This document shows, one piece after another, positions 11,051 to 24,862 of a DNA stretch of 64,000 nt. The DNA lies in assembly GCF_024166365.1 (NCBI RefSeq), contig NC_064819.1, positions 206,175,293 through 206,239,292 of the forward strand, given 5' to 3'. Position numbers and translations under genes: made by a program. The notes under the pieces were generated by a model that saw nothing but the letters and a program-made list of their open reading frames with translations, had not been told where the DNA came from and did not search any database. Position 1 is the stretch's first letter. Every line of letters begins with the position of its first letter. Origin of the DNA: Elephas maximus indicus. Its lineage: Eukaryota > Chordata > Mammalia > Proboscidea > Elephantidae.

Positions 11051-11924
11051 AAGCAGCAGCAAACTCCTCAGTTGGGAAAAAGGGCAAGCAGGTTTCTTTT
11101 TTTTTCTTTTTTGGCCAAGTTTTCTATCATAGCAATGTTTGTGAGTGCCTACATGAATGGAGGCAGGGCTGGTGCTCCCTTAGCTCACTTTGCACTCAGG
11201 AATATATTCCCAGCTTTCCCCACATTCCTATAACTCCAGAGCCTGGATGCACACAGTTTTGGCAGCACCTGTCACGAGGAGCACGTTTGTTGTGTACCGG
11301 AGACCCTCCAGCGAAGACAGGCAAGAGGAGGGCTGTGCCTTAGATCAGAGATCACGGTTTGGAACACCCCCTCTGCAAGTCAAGTTGAAAGGACAGAAAT
11401 AAGTAACTAGAATCCACTAAGGGGGGAAATCTGCCTCCTGTACGTCCCGCAAACTGCCATCATCCCCCGCTGCCCTGGCAAGTCATGATCAGCCAGGCTG
11501 AGTAATTCTCAACACTTGACCCAATTTTACTTCTTTTTTGGACTGTTTTCTCCAAAGAACACAGTCATGTGATTATTGCTTTCACATGAAATCAGCTTTC
11601 CCACTTTAAGATCCCCCTTTCTAAGCTGCTTAAATTTAGATTAAATGGCATTAAAAAATGCCAACTGCCAAATTTAAAAAAAAAAAAATGCTTTTTGCTT
11701 TTGTTTTTTACCTTTTAATCCAAATCAAGTCTGCTTAGAAAGTCAAAACACAGTTCTCCCAACTCCAGGACACTCCCTTACTTTTTCTCAAACTTAAACC
11801 TACTTATCCTAGAGGGGACCCCGGGTCCTCTCAAACGAGTCAAACGTCCTCTCTAAAACCTCTGGTGGAACAGAAACTCTGAGTACAATGAGTAAATAGC
11901 AAACAGCAAATAATTCATTTAATT

Positions 11925-12045
11925 CCTCTTGATGCCTCAGTTTTCTCTGTAAAATTGGGGTGATGACAGCATATACCTCATAGGATTGCGGTGAGGATTA
12001 AATGAGTGCAGGGATAGCAGTAAGAGGTGCTTAATAAACACGCTA
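11925..12045 (+). repeat. MIR fragment
   Basis: Contains gcctcagttttctctgtaaa, then tacctcataggatt and gaggattaaatgag, the core and 3' part of a MIR SINE in forward orientation. Confidence 0.8.
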
Positions 12046-12283
12046 TCTCTATCTTTTCGGCAGCACCTCTGAGACACAGAAGATACTATGGAAGACTAGA
12101 GCTAGGTCCTCCTCCACCAAGCCCAGCTGATTAATGGTATTCCTCTTCTATTAATGTCACTGGAATATTCCCCATGACAAGGATGGGGTTCTTTACTCTG
12201 TAGCCTGAGGGTCTTGTGGAGAATTTCGATTTGTATTGAAGTGTGAAAATCACCAAAATGGCTTTTTTTTTTAAGAGTATATT

Positions 12284-12403
12284 AAAAAAAAAAAACCAAA
12301 CCCACTGCTGTTGAGTCGATTCTGAGTCATAGCGACCCTATAGGACAAAGCAGAACTGCCCCCACAGAATTTCCAAGGAGCGCCTGGTGGATTCAAACTG
12401 TGG
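12284..12403 (-). repeat. AfroSINE, 5'-truncated
   Basis: Reverse orientation: accaaacccactgctgttga, ending at cgcctggtggattcaaactg. It is flanked by ttaagagtatatt (12,271-12,283) and ttaaagagtatatt (12,405-12,418), a clear target-site duplication. Confidence 0.88.
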
Positions 12404-12554
12404 ATTAAAGAGTATATTCTATACTTAAAACCATTTACTGGCAGAAATGAGATCCAAACTAACCAAAGGAGGCCAAAAGTCACTACCATGATACAGCACA
12501 TGAGGCAGTGTAGTAAAGTAAAAAAAAACAAAACAAATAGTCATCGTTTTAGAA

Positions 12555-12768
12555 CATGTTCAACTTGATGTCCGACACTGTGCTAGGTACTTTAGATATG
12601 TTACCTTTGTGAATCACAACAGCCCCAAGAGAAGCCTTATCATCATCTCATACATCAGGAAACTGAGGCTCAGAGGGGTTAAGAGATTTGTCCAAAGTCA
12701 CAGTCAGGATTAAGCCCAGCTCTATCTGCTCCAAAGCCAAGACTCTTTCGTCCTGCTGCCTTGTAAAT
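12555..12768 (-). repeat. MIR
   Basis: Reverse-orientation MIR with the diagnostic aggaaactgaggctcagagg and agagatttgtccaaagtcac stretches. Confidence 0.85.
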
Positions 12769-13270
12769 CCTTACACCAACACCAACCAGCTGCGTCCTAG
12801 TCAGAGCTGTGATTCAATCACAGGGAAGCAAACACCCGAACAGCAAATAATCATAATAAACGATTTTTTTTTCTACCCATGAAGTATATATTTCTCACCT
12901 TATTTAAGGCATATAAAAAATACATTTGAGATTCATTCCTTAAATGCTCATACTCTGTTTTTAATGGATATAGAGGTTAGCTCTTACACAATTCTAGGAA
13001 CACTGTGGCTTGACCTCTGTAAAGGCATGAGGCTACAATCTTCTCTCACCTTTTCCTTTTACCCTTTAATCCAAAACAAAGTCAAATATGGGAAGGGGGT
13101 GGGGAAACCTTATTAATTAAGTATCACCAAAAGGAAAATTACTACTACTCTGAATTCCTGAACTCTCCCCCAGACTGATATTTTCAATTAGATAAGGCAT
13201 AGTTGTCCATGTAAGTTCTCTGCAGATACTGAATCTTAATTCAGTCCCCATGGAAATTAGGAATGTAGAC

Positions 13271-13632
13271 CAAATTACGGATTGTGTTCCCCCAAAATAC
13301 GTATTGGAATCGTAACCCCTATACCTGTGGATGTAATCTTGTTTGGAAAATAGGGTTTTCTCTGTTGTGTAATTAGATCATACCTGAGTAGGGTGGGTTA
13401 TAAATCTAATCACTTCTGAGTTATAAAACTAGCAGATTAGACACACACACACACACATACGGGGGGATGCCACGTAAGGAGAGCCAAAGGATCAAGGAAC
13501 CCTGGGGGCTACCAACAAGGAAGAAATCAGCATGGTCGAGACCCCACATTTGAACATCTAGCCTCCAGAACTGTGAGAAATTTGTTTTTCAAAGCCACTC
13601 ACTATCACAGCACCACTAGGAATTTAAGACAG
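13271..13632 (+). mobile_element. MaLR (MLT1-like) LTR
   Basis: Begins near attgtgttcccccaaaatac and ends with ctccagaactgtgagaaatt, tttttcaaagcc and agcaccactagg, the ordered hallmarks of MLT1-type LTRs. It contains an (ac)n run at 13,440-13,458. Solo, no internal sequence. Confidence 0.75.
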
Positions 13633-15127
13633 CCTCCAATAGTAAATAAGGTTTTGTAACTCTTTTCGTTTGTTACAATAATAAATTATTAGTGGAGACT
13701 TCATACAAACTTGAGAGAATAAGACACTGTTAGTGTAAAAGAGTAGATTTTCAATTAGACTGGCTTTATAGTCAGAAAGAAATGTTTGCAGTATAGTCAT
13801 AAAATACATTAACAATCATAGGTGTTCACGATCAAAATGGTACTACTTATTCACTGTGAACAAAACAGGCCAAGAGGCCCTTGAGCAATGGCTGTCCCCC
13901 ATTCCTGCTGAGTGGTACTTGGGGTCTACCTAGCTACAATCTACAAGATGAAGTGAATATGAAGAGTCAAACTTGATCTTTAGCGGAAGTGGATTCAGGA
14001 CTAGCTGTTACATTGTGATAAAGAAGATTAAATGCAGGTAGCCCCCTCCCCCCGCCACACACACACTTAGACCTGTGCCTTCAGGTTTCTGTGTGCATTT
14101 ATGCTTCCCAGGCTTTTATTTTACGACCTTAGTATTGGAAAACAGTATAGCCCATGAGTGAATCCAAGAATATCCTCTTACAAAGAGAAATCTGCTTAAC
14201 CAACAAGAAGCATACCTAAAATTTTCCTTTCTAAAAGCCCAGTGAGCTTTACAGAAACATTATTGAAATGGGAAAGAGCCTGATGTGTACTATTTGAGGA
14301 CTGTGGTTGAAAAAAATGTATTACCCTGGACTGAATGGCCAGTCGCTGGTAAATTACGAGTTATATTGGTTTTTATATACATCTAATAAGTTATTTACTT
14401 TTTGGTGGGGCCCAGGAGTACCAAAATCCTTTCACACATTTCAACATTGGTGGAGATGATTAATTCTTCAAAACTACTGGAACTCAGTAATCTTTTAAAT
14501 ATTTAATGCATTCCCCAAGGTAAACTGTAATTTGCTTCTAGTAGGAGTTGTAGAAATCCACATTTTAATGCAACTTAAAAAAACGCATATGGTTTGAAAA
14601 TGACAAAGGCCGCACAGGCTGACACAGGCTCAGACAACCCCTGAGGAACAAATGGACCCAGCTGGTTTTTTCCTGTTCCCATTCTTGAAGCTAAAGGCTG
14701 CCCTCAGAATTTTCTAGAATGATGCCACTTACCGGTGCTTCCTATTGCAAGAAAGGCACAACATTCTGCTTTCCTGCAGCGTTATCCAACAGGCTGTGGC
14801 ACTAAGACCAAATGACCCTTTCGAAGTAAAATAAAAAGGCAGGTTTGCTTTGATCTTCTTCATTTTAACACCTTTTGTTAACAGGCATATAAGAAAAACA
14901 GTAAATACTACTCCAGTAGTGAGGATGCCATCAGCTAAGAAGTACTAAGTCCCTGCTGTGCCTTTTATAACTTTTCTATAAATCTTTGCTGCATGCTGAA
15001 CACTTCACAGCACCAACTGAGTCCATTTTCTCACGTCTGCTCTATCATAAACAAATTCAAACCCTGAGGGCTTGTTCATGCCAACATAAAGAACAGATAC
15101 TAAACTTTCCTTAAAGTCTTAAACATT

Positions 15128-15170
15128 AGGGATGAGCCGGAATTGACTTCACAGCACACAATAACAAAAC
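15128..15170 (+). repeat. RTE tail fragment
   Basis: gatgagccggaattgacttc then acagcacacaataaca: the last ~40 bp of an RTE/SINE 3' end. Confidence 0.5.
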
Positions 15171-15375
15171 AGGTAAGTTGCAAATATCATGAAATGCCAC
15201 ATTAAACTGTAACCTTATAACATATGGTAGGTTGCCTTTAAGTCCTCCTGTTCATTATTCTTATAGATAATACTTCATTACTGTACATTACGTGAACTTC
15301 TGAATTCTTTGACAAAAGTTAAAATATGTATAAAAGGTCCTCTCCTTTAATAGTGAAACCCTTATTAAGCTTGAC

Positions 15376-16770
15376 ATGGTTTGGTGCCATCAAGTCGGTT
15401 CCGACTCATAGCAACCCCTATGTACAACAGAATGAAACACTGCCTGGTCCTGCACCATCCTCACAAGAGCCCATTGTTGCAGCCACTATGTAAATCCATC
15501 TCATTGAGGGTCTTCCTTTTTTTCAATGACCCTCTACTTTATCAAGCATGATGTTCTTCTCCAGGGACTGGTCCCTCCTGATAATATGTCCAAAGTACAT
15601 GAGACCAAGTCTCTCCATCCTTGGTTCCAAGGAGCACTCAGGCTGTATTTCTTCCAAGACAGACTTGTCCATTCTTCTGGCAGTCCATGGTATATTCAAC
15701 ATTCTTCCCCAGCACCATAGTCAAAGGCATCAATTCATCTTCGGTCTTCCTTACCCATTTTCCAGCTTTCACACGCATATGAGGTGATTGAAAATATCAT
15801 GGCTTGGATCAGGCACACCTTAGTCTTCAAAGAGACATATTTGGTTTTTTTTTTAACACTTTAAAGAGGTCTTTTGCAGCAGATTTGCCCAATAGTTCAT
15901 TTGATTTCCTGACTGATGCGTCCATGGACATTGATATTGGATCCAACTAACATTAAATCCTTGACCACGTCAATCTTTTCTCCATTTACTATGATGATGC
16001 TTATGGTCCAGTTGTGAGGACTTTTGTTATATGTTGAGGTGTAATACATACTTAAGGCTGTAGTCTTTGTTCTTCAGTAAGTGTTTCAAGTCCTCTTCAC
16101 TTTCAGCAGACAAAGTTGTGTCATCTCCATATCACAGGTTGTCAGTAAGTCTTCTACCAACCTTGATGCCACATTCTTCTTCATACAGTGCAGCTTCTCG
16201 GATTATTTACTCAGAATACAGATTAAGCATGGTGAAAGGATACATCCCTGATGCACACCTTTCTTGATTTTAAACCATGCAGTATCCCCTTGCTCTGTTT
16301 AAATGGCCACCTCTTGATCTGCGTACAGGTTCCTCATGAGCACAATTAAGTGTTCTGGAATTCCCATTCTTTGCAATGTTATCCATAATTTGTCATGACC
16401 CACACAGTCGAATGCCTCTGCATAGTCAATAAAACACAGGTAACATCTTTCTAGTTAGTATTCTTTACTTTCATCCAAGATCCATCTGACAACAGCAATG
16501 ATATCCCACATTCCATATCCCCTTCTGACTCTGTCTTGAATTTCTGGCAATTCCCTGTTGATGTCCCACTGCAACCATTTTTTAATTATCTTCGGTAAAA
16601 TTTTACTTGCGTGTGATATTAGTGATATTGTTTGATAATTTCCACATTCTGTTGGATCACATTTCTTCGGAATGGGCACAAATATGGATCTCTTCCAGTG
16701 AGTTGGCCAGGTGGTTGTCTTCAAAATTTCTTGGCATACACCAGTGACCACTTCCAGCACTGCATCCCTG
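15376..16770 (-). mobile_element. RTE-type LINE, 5'-truncated
   Basis: Reverse-orientation RTE. The 3' tail is at 15,378-15,480 (ggtgccatcaagtcggttcc, then gtacaacagaatgaaacact on the plus strand). The reverse-transcriptase part is readable at 16,760-16,455 on the minus strand, with EILKTTTWPTHWKRSIFVPI and later QTISLIS. It has many frame breaks and is inactive. It shares the coding region with the copy at 0.7-3.0 kb. Confidence 0.88.
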
Positions 16771-17623
16771 TGAGCAGTTAGGTGTTAATTTAGATTTATT
16801 TTTGAGTGGTGCAATTAGAAGGAAAAGAAAACTAAGAAACTGTGGTTCCTTGTCTTGCTTTAGAATGTGATAAATTCACATCAAGGGTGTGAGATGGGGG
16901 GCTTTCGGGGATGACTTCAGAGCAGAGGCAGTAGCCAAATCTCACAATGTTCTTCCACCAAACAAAGGCAATGGGGGAGCCATTGGAGAGTGTTAGTGTG
17001 TTCCATACAGATCCATATGACAGCTGGTAGAGAATGCATTGGAAGAGAGAAAGAGACTTGAGACAGATAAACTGGTTACTTAACTACTTCATCCAAGTAC
17101 AGAAAGGGATCTAAGGCAGTAGCCATGAGCATCGATGGCAAATAACAGGAATATGAGAATCAGTCGTGTCTGCTTTTTTCACAGGCACCACTCTGGAAGT
17201 GTGGAAGGCTTATTCTAGAGGGCTAGTGGGTGAGTGTGGGTGCCAAGTTCCTGCAATAGTCTAGATGAAAGCTGAAGAAGGGGGTAATGGAGAGGAAAGG
17301 TCTCAGGTGGGTGCCTCACTCTGGTTAACATTTTTATTAAGGATTTCTATGTGCACAAAGCCTTCATATCTATACATAAAACAGCTGAGAGATGGATAGC
17401 ATCAGGTCCAAAATGATCTCAACAGGTCAAAATAATGGGCTCATCACTGAGGTAGAAGGAGTCAGCACTAAATGACAATCACTGAAGACAGCAGTATACA
17501 GACACTGGTCAAGGATGATGCTGGGATCAATGCCCTGTGCACAGGTGGGATTTTTAGAACTTTAGAATCTCTTCTGATTCTGAGATGCCATGACTTTAAT
17601 GAAAGTAGAAACTCAAGTTATAT

Positions 17624-17835
17624 TTTAAAAAACCAAAAAGCCCACTGCTATCAAGTCAATTCCAACTCATAGTGACCCTACAGGACAGAGTAGAACTGCC
17701 CCATAAGGTTTCCAAGGCTGTAATCTTTAGGGATCAGGCTGCCACATTTGTCTCCCAGGGAGCGGCTAGTGGGTTCAAACTGCCAACCTTTCGGTTAGCA
17801 GCCAAGTGCTTTAACACTGCGCCTCCAGGGCTCCT
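17624..17835 (-). repeat. AfroSINE, long form
   Basis: Reverse-orientation full-length element with the internal block (ggctgtaatctttagggatc) and head (tttcggttagcagccaagtg). It is flanked by ctcaagttatat and ctcgagttacat. Confidence 0.88.
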
Positions 17836-18488
17836 CTCGAGTTACATACCCAGAGGAAAACTCTCAGGCAGAGAAACAGGAAGCAAGATTCAGATAGCCC
17901 TTCCCTTGCTATCACTGTTATCTCTGCACTTAAGGCTGCCATGGCTTTATTTTGTAGGCAACTCTACAGTTGTATCATTTTCTCATTCCATTGATGCCCC
18001 CCAGAGGTTTTAGATGTAAAGCGAAATAACAGAAACCATACCTAGAAGCTTCCACTCAGTGTTCTGGTTAGGGAGGATCCCACTATTCTGCAGCTTGCAG
18101 AGTTCCCTCATTCTCCAACCCACCCACCTCCAACTTAATGAAAGCCTACTACAGGATGTGAAATACTCTAGGGAAGGGGGATAAAGGCGAATAAGATATA
18201 CAGCTTTTCTCTGAAGGAGGCAATTCATTATGGAGGGATAGTTGTGGCTATGTTACTTGAGAGATGATATCCGAAGGTTTGTGAGTAAAGAGCAAAGCCA
18301 AAGAACCGTAAACCAATTTAGTTTATTACTTTATGGGCATTTTAAGGATAATGATGGCCGAAAGTCTTTAGACCAGTAAAGAATTAGACAAGTCAGGAAA
18401 ATGTATTCAACATTCACTGTAGAATGTATTGAGACTTTCCCCTGATGCTTCCTTCGCTACTTTGCTGCTCTTTCCAATTCCCTGTCCT

Positions 18489-18692
18489 ACACCAGTTGTC
18501 ACTGGGTCAACTCTGATTCATGGTGACCCCATGTGTGTGAGAGTTGAACTGTGCTCCATAGGGTTTTCAATGGCTGATTTTTTGGAAGCAGATCTCCAGG
18601 ACTTTCTTCCAGGGAACCACTGGGTGGATTCAAAGCTCCAACATTTTGGTTAGCAGCCACGTGCATTAACCATCTGCACCACAGGGATTCCT
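18489..18692 (-). repeat. AfroSINE, long diverged form
   Basis: Reverse orientation, of the subtype whose tail reads gttgaactgtgctccatagg and tcaatggctgatttt. Head at ttggttagcagccacgtgca. Older than the short-form copies by divergence. Confidence 0.82.
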
Positions 18693-19043
18693 CTCTCTCC
18701 TATAACTCCTGAAACTTAAAAATGACATCAATTAAGATTTTTTTAATTGAATAAGGTTTAATATACTTTGTTTTCTCCCTGAAAAGAAGATAAAACTAAT
18801 TTTTAAATTGATCTCTTAAAAAATAATTAAAATGATTTGCACAATTTTGGGGGAAGACCCTTGTGATTTTCTTTCTGAGGGTCAGTGACCCCAAAGAGAT
18901 AAAGATACTCCAATCCCATGTTCAAGTCAAAATGCTACAAACGAAAACATGCTGTTCAAAAGTCCAAGGTACACATGTCAATGACTATAATCATCACTGA
19001 GTAGGCTGGATACTACTTATTCAAATAATATTCTAAACTGCTA

Positions 19044-19940
19044 ACTACTTTAGGTGAAGGGAAGGACAATACTCAATATACGGAAGGTCAGCTCAACTGG
19101 ACTGGACCAAAAGCAAAGAAGTTTCCGGGATAAACTGAATGCTTCAAAGGTCAGCGGAGCAAGGGCAAGGGTTTGGGGACTATGGCTTAAGGGGACTTCT
19201 AAGTCAATCGGCAAAATAATTCTATTATGAAAACATTCTGCATCCCACTTTGAAGTGTGGCGTCTGGGGTCTTAAATGCTAACAAGCGGCCATCTAAGAT
19301 GCATCAATTGGTCCCAACCCACCAGTATCAAACAAGAATGAAGAACACCAAGGTCACACGATAACTATGAGCCCAAGAGACAGAAAGGGCCACATGAACT
19401 AGAGACTTACATCATCCTGAGACCAGAAGAACTAGATGGTGCCCGGCCACAACCGATGACTGCCCTGACAGGGAGCACAACAGAGAACCCCTGAGGGAGC
19501 AGAAGATCAGTGGGATGCAGACCCCAAATTCTCATAAAAAGACCAGACTTAATGGTCTGACTGAGACTAGAGGAATCTCAGCGGTCATGGTCCCCAAACC
19601 TTCTGTTGCCCCAGGACAGGAACCATTCCTGAAGACAGCTCATCAGACATGGAAGGGACTGGACAATGGGTTGGAGAGAGATGCTGACGAAGAGTGAGTT
19701 ACTTGTATCAGGTGGACACTTGAGACTGTGCTGGCATCTCCTGTCTGGAGGGGAGATAGGAGGGTAGAGAGGGTTAGAAACTGGCAAAATTGTCATGAAA
19801 GGAGAGACTGGAAGGGCTGACTCATTAGGGGGAGAGTAAGTGGGAGTATGGAGTAAGGTGTATATAAGCTTATATGTGACAGACTGACTTGATTTGTAAA
19901 CGTTCACTTAAAGCTAAATAAAAATTATTTAAAAAAAAAT
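19044..19940 (+). mobile_element. L1 3' UTR, 5'-truncated, recent
   Basis: About 897 bp of L1 3' UTR ending in an A-rich tail (gctaaataaaaattatttaa then A-run). It is flanked by an identical 13-bp duplication, ttctaaactgcta at 19,031-19,043 and 19,941-19,953. It shares the 3' UTR with the inverted copy at 46.6-47.6 kb. No ORF2 sequence remains. Confidence 0.9.
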
Positions 19941-20212
19941 TCTAAACTGCTATATTCTTTTGAAACAATGCTCATACAATTGGGGTCAGGACATCTCAGA
20001 CTAGACCTATTAAATATCCCTTTATTTTCACTAAAAATCTCCCATTGAGAATCTAATACTGGTCAGCTTAAAAGCATTATTAAATAGAACCTTTTTATCA
20101 TTATGAGAATAGTCTGGTTGTCTCAACATTAAACAGTTTAGAAAGTACAGAGAGCAGATTTTTTTTTAATATCCATTCCTGTTTTCATGAAGTAACCCCA
20201 CTGTCCCAATTC

Positions 20213-20303
20213 AAAACCCAAACCCATTGCCATCAAGTTAATTCCGACTCATAGTGACCCTGTAGGACAGAGTAGAGCTACCTCATACGGTTTCCAGGGA
20301 GCA
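20213..20303 (-). repeat. AfroSINE, 5'-truncated
   Basis: About 90 bp of 3' part: acccattgccatcaagttaa to ggtttccagggagcacc. Short flanking caatt repeats. Confidence 0.8.
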
Positions 20304-23300
20304 CCAATTAGAAGATATGTAGATATGTGAATGGGGGTGGGGGAGAGGGGGTTAAGACTTTTTTTTAATGAGAAGATAAAGGGTGTTTGAAGCCTTGAGG
20401 TACTAAACTTTATATATTAGTTTACTTGTTACCTAGAACCAACTCTGGAATAAAAAAAAAAAACAAACTAATTATTTTAACATAATTCTGAAATCAGAGG
20501 AATTAGGGACAGAAGTGCCTAATAGAAGTCCAAATTATACAATTGTGCCAGGTAATTTCAAAGTCTGGTCATTTTCATTCAATTAAAGCCCACACTGAAA
20601 AGGATTAGGCGAGCGCATCCATGGTAACTATCAGCAACCAACCAGAACATCAAAACCTTAAGCTAAATTATACAGATAAGAGACAAGTATATTTAGGACT
20701 GAACAGCAAGCCCAGAAGCTTTTAAACTTTGCAACTGCTAAGCAAAAAATGCATCAATAACTGCTTTAAAAAATGCAGATAGGAAGCATTAATTTCCAAT
20801 AAGTAGATATTAATAGCAGCCCAATAAGATTTCTTTTTTTTTTTTTGGTAAATACATCTTCTCTTAGTCTTGCCTACCTGAGGGCAATTGAGGTTTTAGG
20901 GGGCTCTCTATAGAAAGAAGTAACATCTCAGAAGGGTGAATACCCTAAGAGTGCCTACCTCATCTCTAAACCCTTTTACCTTTCGTATCCATGTTTTAAA
21001 TTCATGCTTTAGAACTCCTGGAAATTTTAGGGAGGTAACTGAGGAATGTTATAATGACAAAGGAGACTTTTGGCAAATTTCTGAAAATACCCCAAACCCA
21101 AAAGAACCATTTTGCCTTTTACCATTGTTAACTATACTAAAAAACCAAATTAACTATACTAAATATACCAAAATCTTTAATGTGCTTTAAAAAAATTTGA
21201 GACACATGCAATGTTGCAGTGAAGGGATCAAAATTATATTAAGAAATGTTTCCTCTCTCGAATTTTTTGCTGGAGATAGTACCACATTGTTCCTGCTCCC
21301 ACAAAGGCACAGAGAAAAGGACTTGTCCCCAAAGCCTGGAAACAAAAAGCATCCATGTCCCTTCAGAGCCAAGCCAGGTTCTTTCCAGCACAGTGGAAAA
21401 AGACCTTATGTTTGCTCTCTGTTAACAAACAAAAAGTTGGAGGTTTATATAACCAAAGCTGTTTGTTTTTAAAACAATTGCAACACTGCAAATAGTTTCA
21501 TGAACATGTTGCTAGGTAGGTACATCTGTAAAAAAAAAAAAAAGTGCTTTGTAAAGCAAAAAGTCATCTTTGTACACTTTACAGCTGGTTTTGAATGCTA
21601 AGCACACAGGTGTCTGAACACACACCTAGTTCTATTTCTGAGCCAGTGGGCAGATTTAGAACAGACTTATTTCTACTTCCTTGTGACATTCCATTCCCCT
21701 TCCCTCTTCCAAAACCTTCCTGGAGGCTTACATCCTATGATGGGTGCCATTAGTGAGCCCTGCAACACCTTCACAGTGATATGTGCCTCTAATCACGTAC
21801 ATGATTTAGTAGCGTTAAGTTGGTTGGTGGTTGGGACCATTTTTTCTCCATGCTCTTCTCAGTGAGTATCAGATAAATAGATAAATGTCGACCCTGATCA
21901 GTTTGTAACTATACGAAATGACATTCTCAAAGCTGACAACTTTAGGTGCAGCTGGACACCAAACGATGCATCTGAAATACCAAACTAATGTTCTCTGTGA
22001 GGCTTCCTTGGATCTTAAGATTATGGGATTTTTCTATCCAAAGGCCATCTGCCCTCTTATAGATCTCTTAGACTCAAAGTTGCTCCATTCCCCACTTCCC
22101 ATTTTAATATTATCTTTTTACTGTTAGACCCATCTAACATAATTAGGGGCTAATATTCCTAACATGCAAAGTAAAAAAAAATTTTTTTCTTTTTTTTTTA
22201 TTCCTTAACATGCTAAGTCATTTTCAAAAGCAGATGGATGTTACCTTTTTATACACTTAACGAGGGCACCTTTACTGGGATGGTGGGAGGCAGGAAGGCG
22301 ATGTTACAAAAGAAATTTCTCGGTTCATTCATTCTACTGTTAGGTATTTATTAGTACATAATAATGCTACCATTTGCAAAAGTAATTGAGTTATTTTTCA
22401 CTGAAGAATGATATAAATTTTAATATTCATAAGCATAAAAGATATTTGCTTAACCAATTATCACTTTTTTTTTTTTTTACTATGCACATGAAGACAATCT
22501 GAGGACATTATTCAGAAATCAACCCAAGACCCATCTGAGGAAGTGACATAATTTAAGATTTATTCAGTTATTTGAAAAATCTTAAGATATAAAAACCTAT
22601 CTATAATACAAGTTGAACGAGATATTATTTTACTAGGGAGAAGTGTGTCACGCACACACACAATACACACACCACACCACACACTGAATTGGCCTTGTAA
22701 ATGGACCTGCAATTTAGGAAAATTTCTTCCAAAATTCATAACTGCAAGAGATAAAAAAGACAGCTTACTGATACTACTTCATGTACGTACTTTGAAGAAA
22801 ATCATTCTGTCTCCTGTTCTCACCAAAGCCTTGTAGAAGGTAAGTTGTGTGTGCTTCCTCTATTTTCTTGGTAGAGGAAGGTATTCAATGAGATAATAGT
22901 GACTTGTTTTTTTGTTTAAAGTTAAAATGAGTCAGCATTTGGGAATGGAAGTCCATCCTTACCGCTTAAAGTGCAATAACTTCTGCTGTAGTAATAATAT
23001 TTAGGAGAGAGCTTAAAATGTAGAACTAGGATAAAAAGTTACTACTGAATGCTTTTGGATACCATAAAAACGAAATAAGAATAAGCCAAGAAGGACTTAT
23101 ATGGGTCTTTAACTCAATCATGTAACACACTCTAAGCATCTCACTGGCCAGTATATAGCAACCTTCTACTAGAACATTTTGTGCAACATTTTGACAGGCG
23201 AAAAGCAACTATCCAGTGTCTTTGATGATGCTTCTTACACCTGAGCCAAGTCTATGATGGTGTGATCACACAGGTACAATCAGGTCTGAATCAGCACTGC

Positions 23301-23437
23301 ACTCTAATTTTTTCATTATGGAGAGCTTACAGTTTAAATAAAAATTTGCTTAAGAAAAAAATTTAACATGCTGGGGTATGTCCATATTTTCACAGTGATG
23401 CAGTACCAATCCGTAATAATCAAAATAATTTTAACAA

Positions 23438-23650
23438 ACACAGTGTTTAAGCTGTGTCAGGTAATTCTTCTAAGTACCTTACATGTATTAACTCGTTTAA
23501 TCCTCACAATAGCCTGATGGGGGTGTTATCACAAACCTCATTTTAAAAAGGAAAGAAATGAAGAGAATGCTTAGATAACTTGCCCAAGGTCCCACAGGTA
23601 GTGGTGGAACTGAGACTGAAACTCCGGCAGCCAGACCCCAGAATCCTTGC
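23438..23650 (-). repeat. MIR
   Basis: Reverse MIR: taactcgtttaatcctcaca followed by aacttgcccaaggtcccaca and the tctgggttc-like region. Confidence 0.8.
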
Positions 23651-24671
23651 ACGAAATAATAGTTTAGTATTATCCCTAAATAACTGGATAGTCTTAATTT
23701 TGAAAGCAAGACCATACAGCTTTAGTTCATATGTTCTGTTTCAGTATAATCTTGAAAACTCCAAGATACATGTTCTCTTCCTTAGGGATCAGTCTCATCC
23801 TTATCTCCTATTGCACTTTTCATTTTGGCCCTGGGTTTTATGGATATGCAGATACCAGCCACAAGGAAAACAGGAAATCAGTTCTGCCAAAGGTAAGCCC
23901 TCACTGAAAAGGCTTCAGATCACAAGTGATGGTGATGGCACCATACAACCTCACACACACGCAAATGTCCCTCAGAAGTGCCTTTAGCAGTTCTGACACG
24001 TAGAGCAAGTGATATTAATTTGAGGAACTATTCAGTCAGAGGTATGAATGGTACAGCTGGGGAAAAATGCAAAGTGAAAGAGCAGAGGCCTTGGGTATAG
24101 TAATAACTAGTGACGAGAAAGAAGAGAGGTGAAAGGAAGAAAGATTAGCCTAAAGGGAGTTAGTGTCAGGTCACACAGCATGACAGAAGGGAAGAGCATC
24201 AAGGAGGTCATACTTGTGTCAGATATTTACAGACTGGCCAAAGTAAACAAGGGCCAATCTCCAGAGCGACGGATCTGGTGATTAGATGCCACAGGTCAAT
24301 AGGAAGATCTCTGAGAAAAGTACATATAATTTTCCAAGAAAAACTTTGTTATCTATTCCTTGTTTTGAGGGGGAGGAGGTAGAGGAGTGCAATGTGGCAG
24401 CTAAGGAAAAAAGAAAAAAACACATTTTGTCTAACTGCACATATTTATACATAAAAGTGCATTAATACATACCTGAGTGCATGTGTGCATATAGCTGGCT
24501 ATTCAAGTGTACTCATAAGTGTATTCACTTCTACTTTTCCTCTTAAAAATTACTGGGGCAAAATAAGAAACTTATTAGACCCAGAACAACAGCTGTTAAG
24601 ATTTTCCACGTGGTTCCCGTAAACAAGGTACATTCGATACCTTCATATTGAAACTACTCTAAATAGGAAAT

Positions 24672-24862
24672 TGATCTAAACCAGTTCTCAGCCTTGACTG
24701 CACATCGGAACCACCTGGGGAGTTTTAAAAACATTGCCACCTGGCTCCTACTCCTAGAGAGTCTTAGATAATTGTCCAGGGTGTGGTACAGCCGGGGCGT
24801 CAAGCTATGTAAAAGATCCCCAGGTGATCGTAACATGCTGCCAAGATTGAGAACCAATGATC
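24672..24862. mobile_element. MER5-like hAT MITE
   Basis: Terminal inverted repeats: ccagttctcagccttgactg at the left and caagattgagaaccaatg at the right, with internal ccacctggggagttttaaaa and atccccaggtgatcgtaa. This is the MER5A/Charlie pattern. Confidence 0.82.

Noticed and set aside
11021..11402. Overlapping 70-100 residue plus-strand frames upstream of MAP7 exon 1b
   Set aside because: Low complexity (phenylalanine-rich from a T-run), no splice or start support; on the strand opposite to MAP7.
13440..13460. CRISPR-like or regulatory short repeat array
   Set aside because: Plain (ac)n microsatellite; a mammalian genome has no CRISPR arrays, and the repeated units elsewhere are SINEs with unequal spacing.
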